Assembly (NCBI GenBank): GCA_903826405.1
Contig: CAIKEH010000004.1
Coordinates: 1 to 64,000, forward strand
Length of the DNA stretch: 64,000 nucleotides
Direction of reading: 5' to 3'
Origin: an uncultured bacterium
GTDB lineage: Bacteria > Bacteroidota > Bacteroidia > Chitinophagales > Chitinophagaceae
Program-made: the position numbers and the translations under genes
Shown: positions 61,516 through 64,000 of the stretch, one piece after another
How positions within the stretch are numbered: the first letter of the stretch is position 1
Layout: the number at the start of each line of letters is the position of its first letter
Notes under the pieces: model-generated
What the model was told of the DNA's origin: nothing
The model's input: only the letters and a program-made list of their open reading frames with translations
Database searches by the model: none

Positions 61516-62259
61516 ATGCATATTTTATCTCAAACGGATTGGTTCATCATCCTGATAGCCACTTTTGTAATCGGCATGGGTAAAGCCGGATTGCGTGGGG
61601 TGGACATGTTGAACGTGACCCTGATGGCGATGGTCTTCGGAGCAAAAACATCAACGGGCATTGTTCTTCCCCTGTTGTGCATCGCTGATATCGCAGCTGT
61701 TTCATATTATCATCGGCACGCACAATGGAAGCATTTTTGGAAGGTGACACCCTGGATGGCACTCGGCGTTCTTTTAGGCGTTTATCTGGGGAAAGACATG
61801 AATGAAATGCTTTTCAGAAAATTGATGGCCATCATCATCTTGGTATCCATCGTGATCGTACTCATCATGGAATATAAGAAGTCGGCAACGGTACCCGATC
61901 ATCCGCTTTTCGCTGCTTCCACGGGGATCTCCGCTGGTTTCACCACCATGATCGGTAACCTCGCCGGTACTTTCTCCAATCTCTATTTTCTGGCCATGCG
62001 TCTGACGAAGAACGACTTCATCGGAACCGGTGCCTGGATTTTCCTGATCATGAACCTGTTCAAGCTGCCGTTCCAGATCTTTTACTGGAAGAACATCACT
62101 TTGGAAAGCGTTAAGGTGGACGCCTTGCTGGTGCCTGCACTGGCAGCGGGATTCTTTGTAGGGATCAAAGTGGTTGGGAGAATAAAGGATGAGCAATTCC
62201 GGAAACTCGTGATTGTACTTACCATCGCAGGGGCCTTTTTGATGTTGCTGAGGCGATAG
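61516..62259 (+). CDS. TauE/SafE-family membrane transporter
   Basis: A 247-aa inner-membrane protein with about seven to eight helices. TauE/SafE hallmarks are FIILIATFVIGMGKAGLRGV at the N-terminus, the duplicated glycine-rich helix MIGNLAGTFSNLYFLAM in the second half, and the length (about 250 aa). The family exports sulfite, sulfoacetate or related organic anions. No sulfonate-metabolism gene is adjacent, so the ligand is open; sulfite released by degradation of sulfonated compounds is one possibility. Confidence 0.9.
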   Translation: MHILSQTDWFIILIATFVIGMGKAGLRGVDMLNVTLMAMVFGAKTSTGIVLPLLCIADIAAVSYYHRHAQWKHFWKVTPWMALGVLLGVYLGKDMNEMLFRKLMAIIILVSIVIVLIMEYKKSATVPDHPLFAASTGISAGFTTMIGNLAGTFSNLYFLAMRLTKNDFIGTGAWIFLIMNLFKLPFQIFYWKNITLESVKVDALLVPALAAGFFVGIKVVGRIKDEQFRKLVIVLTIAGAFLMLLRR

Positions 62260-62266
62260 CATATCC

Positions 62267-62298
62267 GATGCCTTCACTAATTAACCTGTGAAGGCATC
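62267..62298. repeat. Inverted repeat with 11-bp arms
   Basis: GATGCCTTCAC and GTGAAGGCATC are perfect complements around a 10-base AT-rich loop. The repeat starts 7 bp after the TauE/SafE stop codon. No T-run follows on either strand, so it is either a poor terminator, a transcript-stabilising hairpin or a regulator site for the next gene. Confidence 0.65.
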
Positions 62299-62375
62299 CC
62301 CTTGTGGAAAAACGATTTCATTTATCACCGATCCATCCAAACCCTGAATCAAGAAACCCAAGTAAATCCTTCTAT

Positions 62376-64000
62376 ATGCGATCAACACGCAAGGAACTTC
62401 TGTTTGTTCTTTCCCTGGTTGTCCTGCTCTGGTCCTGCAGGAATAAAAACGCACATCAGCTGTCCGAAGTGGCATTCACACTTCAGGAGTCTCAACTGCC
62501 TGATTACGAAAAGAACATCGATCACCAGGCCATCCTCTCGGAGATGCTGTCTGGTACGGATAAGGAATTCAGTAAGGGTCAGACGATATACAATCATTAT
62601 TGTTTCACCTGTCATGGTAATCCCGTTCAGGAAGGTTCCATACCGAAGGCATTCAAATATTGGAAGGACCATTTCAAGGTAGGAGGTGACCCATATTCCA
62701 TGTACCAAACCATCACCAGGGGGTATGGATCCATGCCGCCGCAGGTACAGTTGACCCCAATAGAAAAGTATGAGGTCATCCATTACATAAGGGAGGAGTT
62801 CGTCCATAAACTCAATAAAGACGAATACACCACGGTGGATCCGATTTATTTGAGTGGTCTACCCAAGGGTACGCTCCGGGGTCCTGCTCCGGGCGAAAAG
62901 AAGCCTTGGGCGGAAATGGATTATGGTAACTTCCTGATCAATACCTACGAACTGGTACCTGCAAACGCAGCTCCCCGTGAGATCTCATCGGGCAGCGCAC
63001 CTTTGCCTGACGAACACCTCACCGAAGCCAACTTCGCCTATAAGGGCATAGCCGTAAGGGTCGATGAAGGGCCAGGAGGAGTGGCAGCAGGAAAGGCATG
63101 GATGATATTCGACCATGACCTGATGCGGATCGCAGGAGCATGGACAGGCAAAGGATTCATAGATTGGGAAGCTATCCTTTTCAATGGGGAACATAATATT
63201 TCCCCTCGCACTATCGGTGATCTGCAGGTGGCAAATCCTGTCGTACCCGGATGGGCAGATCCGAAGACCGGCTCTTTCAAAGATGACCGTTTCATGGCCT
63301 TGGACAAGAGGAGGTTCGGCCCCTTACGCCGGACCTGGACACAATACAAAGGGCTTTATCATTTCAAGGATAAAGTGGTCATCACTTATAGTGTTGGAAA
63401 AGCAGAGGTTCTGGAGAAACTTGGCCTCGAGGGAAATGTTGATGAACCCGTCTTCACTCGAACTTTGAACATCGGTCCATCAACAACTCCACTGAAAATG
63501 CTGGTGGCACCCGAAAATGCATCCGTTTCCGTCGTGGGTGATGGCGTGAATTTGAAAAAGGAGAATGGATATTACATTCTGGAGATACCCGCATCCAAAA
63601 TATCCATGTTCAAACTGCTCATGGCAAAAGGAGGCATGAAGGGATTTGCGGCCATTTCTAATGTGTCCGCGAAACCGGAAGATCTTACACTATACACAAA
63701 AGGTGGATCGGCACAATACCCACAAAAATTATTGACGAAGATCGATCGGGGTGAACAGGATGGCGTATTTCAGGTGGACCGAATGGAGTTGCCCTATCAG
63801 AGCCCTTGGAAAAATCAAATGCGGATGAGTGGGATCGACTTTCTGGATGGCGGCAAAAAGGCATTGGTCTGCGCAACAGATGGAGATGTGTGGATGGTGG
63901 ATGGGCTGATGGATGCGTCCGGCACACTGTCCTGGAAAAGGATCGCGTCGGGCTTGTTCCAGCCACTTGGCATTAAAGTGGTAGAAGGAAAGATCTATGT
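62376..64000 (+). CDS. Cytochrome c domain lipoprotein, 3' end outside window
   Basis: An open frame of 541 codons from the ATG at 62376 runs through the window end without a stop. It encodes a lipoprotein (lipobox LLWSC, cysteine at 21). A class I cytochrome c domain follows, with heme motif C76-F-T-C79-H80 and the distal methionine probably in GYGSMPPQV near 117. After ~145 comes a large beta-rich domain that I do not recognise with certainty; it resembles the modules joined to cytochrome c in the propeller-plus-heme proteins of Bacteroidota and Planctomycetes. The last visible part (DFLDGGKKALVCATDGDVWMVDG and on) looks like the start of a beta-propeller. It is the third heme lipoprotein of the window. 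Confidence 0.88.
   Translation, partial: MRSTRKELLFVLSLVVLLWSCRNKNAHQLSEVAFTLQESQLPDYEKNIDHQAILSEMLSGTDKEFSKGQTIYNHYCFTCHGNPVQEGSIPKAFKYWKDHFKVGGDPYSMYQTITRGYGSMPPQVQLTPIEKYEVIHYIREEFVHKLNKDEYTTVDPIYLSGLPKGTLRGPAPGEKKPWAEMDYGNFLINTYELVPANAAPREISSGSAPLPDEHLTEANFAYKGIAVRVDEGPGGVAAGKAWMIFDHDLMRIAGAWTGKGFIDWEAILFNGEHNISPRTIGDLQVANPVVPGWADPKTGSFKDDRFMALDKRRFGPLRRTWTQYKGLYHFKDKVVITYSVGKAEVLEKLGLEGNVDEPVFTRTLNIGPSTTPLKMLVAPENASVSVVGDGVNLKKENGYYILEIPASKISMFKLLMAKGGMKGFAAISNVSAKPEDLTLYTKGGSAQYPQKLLTKIDRGEQDGVFQVDRMELPYQSPWKNQMRMSGIDFLDGGKKALVCATDGDVWMVDGLMDASGTLSWKRIASGLFQPLGIKVVEGKIY

Overview
The window is chromosomal DNA from a member of the Bacteroidota, most likely Chitinophagaceae-like; the phylum is well supported and the family is inferred. 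The evidence is two SusC/SusD pairs, a FecR/ECF sigma pair with an STN-bearing SusC, start sites without clear Shine-Dalgarno sequences, several exact TAnnTTTG -7 boxes, and many lipoproteins and secreted enzymes. There are no rRNA or tRNA genes, insertion sequences, phage genes or CRISPR arrays that I can recognise. Coding density is high, with longer gaps only around 29.8-30.1, 33.2-33.9, 34.5-35.0 and 56.3-56.8 kb.

Layout. 1-2.3 kb: a tandem array of 8-bp units runs into an arginyl-tRNA-protein-transferase-like gene that lacks the family's cysteine cluster, followed by a class I aminotransferase. 2.4-6.9 kb: the first SusC/SusD pair. 7.2-15.0 kb: a tight same-strand run of class III aminotransferase, aldehyde dehydrogenase, NhaC-type antiporter, GNAT acetyltransferase, second class III aminotransferase and YtcJ-like amidohydrolase. 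It looks like a pathway degrading amino or N-acyl-amino compounds, perhaps fed by the SusCD pair. 15.0-16.9 kb: a histidine kinase and single-domain response regulator on the minus strand. 17.1-19.2 kb: a VCBS-repeat protein and a LmbE/PIG-L deacetylase.

19.5-29.8 kb: an STN-containing SusC, SusD, FecR anti-sigma, a large lipoprotein with sorbosone-dehydrogenase-like propeller, HEAT repeats and cytochrome c domain, and a convergent ECF sigma factor. Together they form a cell-surface-signalling polysaccharide-utilisation-type locus.

30.1-33.2 kb is the most unusual part. A ZIP-transporter-like membrane protein carries a complete cyclic-nucleotide-binding domain in its TM3-TM4 loop. It lies tail to tail with a predicted adenylate cyclase whose N-terminus resembles the HNOBA (heme-NO-binding-associated) domain of eukaryotic soluble guanylate cyclase. 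The histidine kinase at 16.9 kb appears to have the same N-terminal domain. An FNR-like palindrome lies just upstream of the cyclase.

33.9-54.0 kb is rich in secreted catabolic genes: a DUF1080 (3-keto-disaccharide hydrolase family) protein, two poorly classified TIM-barrel glycosidase-like proteins, a sulfatase, ThuA, Gfo/Idh/MocA oxidoreductase, a second heme/HEAT lipoprotein, and an alpha/beta-hydrolase-SGNH fusion. The mix of DUF1080, ThuA, Gfo/Idh/MocA and c-type cytochromes suggests breakdown of glycosides through 3-keto intermediates. Interspersed are a desaturase, an EEP-family lipoprotein, a DoxX/HxlR divergent pair, Dabb proteins and small outer-membrane proteins. 55.2-64 kb holds a GldA-like dehydrogenase, DUF5009 acyltransferase, secreted Dabb protein, a histone-H1-like SWIB protein with a clear terminator, a polysaccharide deacetylase, an LLM flavoprotein, a TauE/SafE transporter, and the 5' part of a third cytochrome c lipoprotein that runs off the window.
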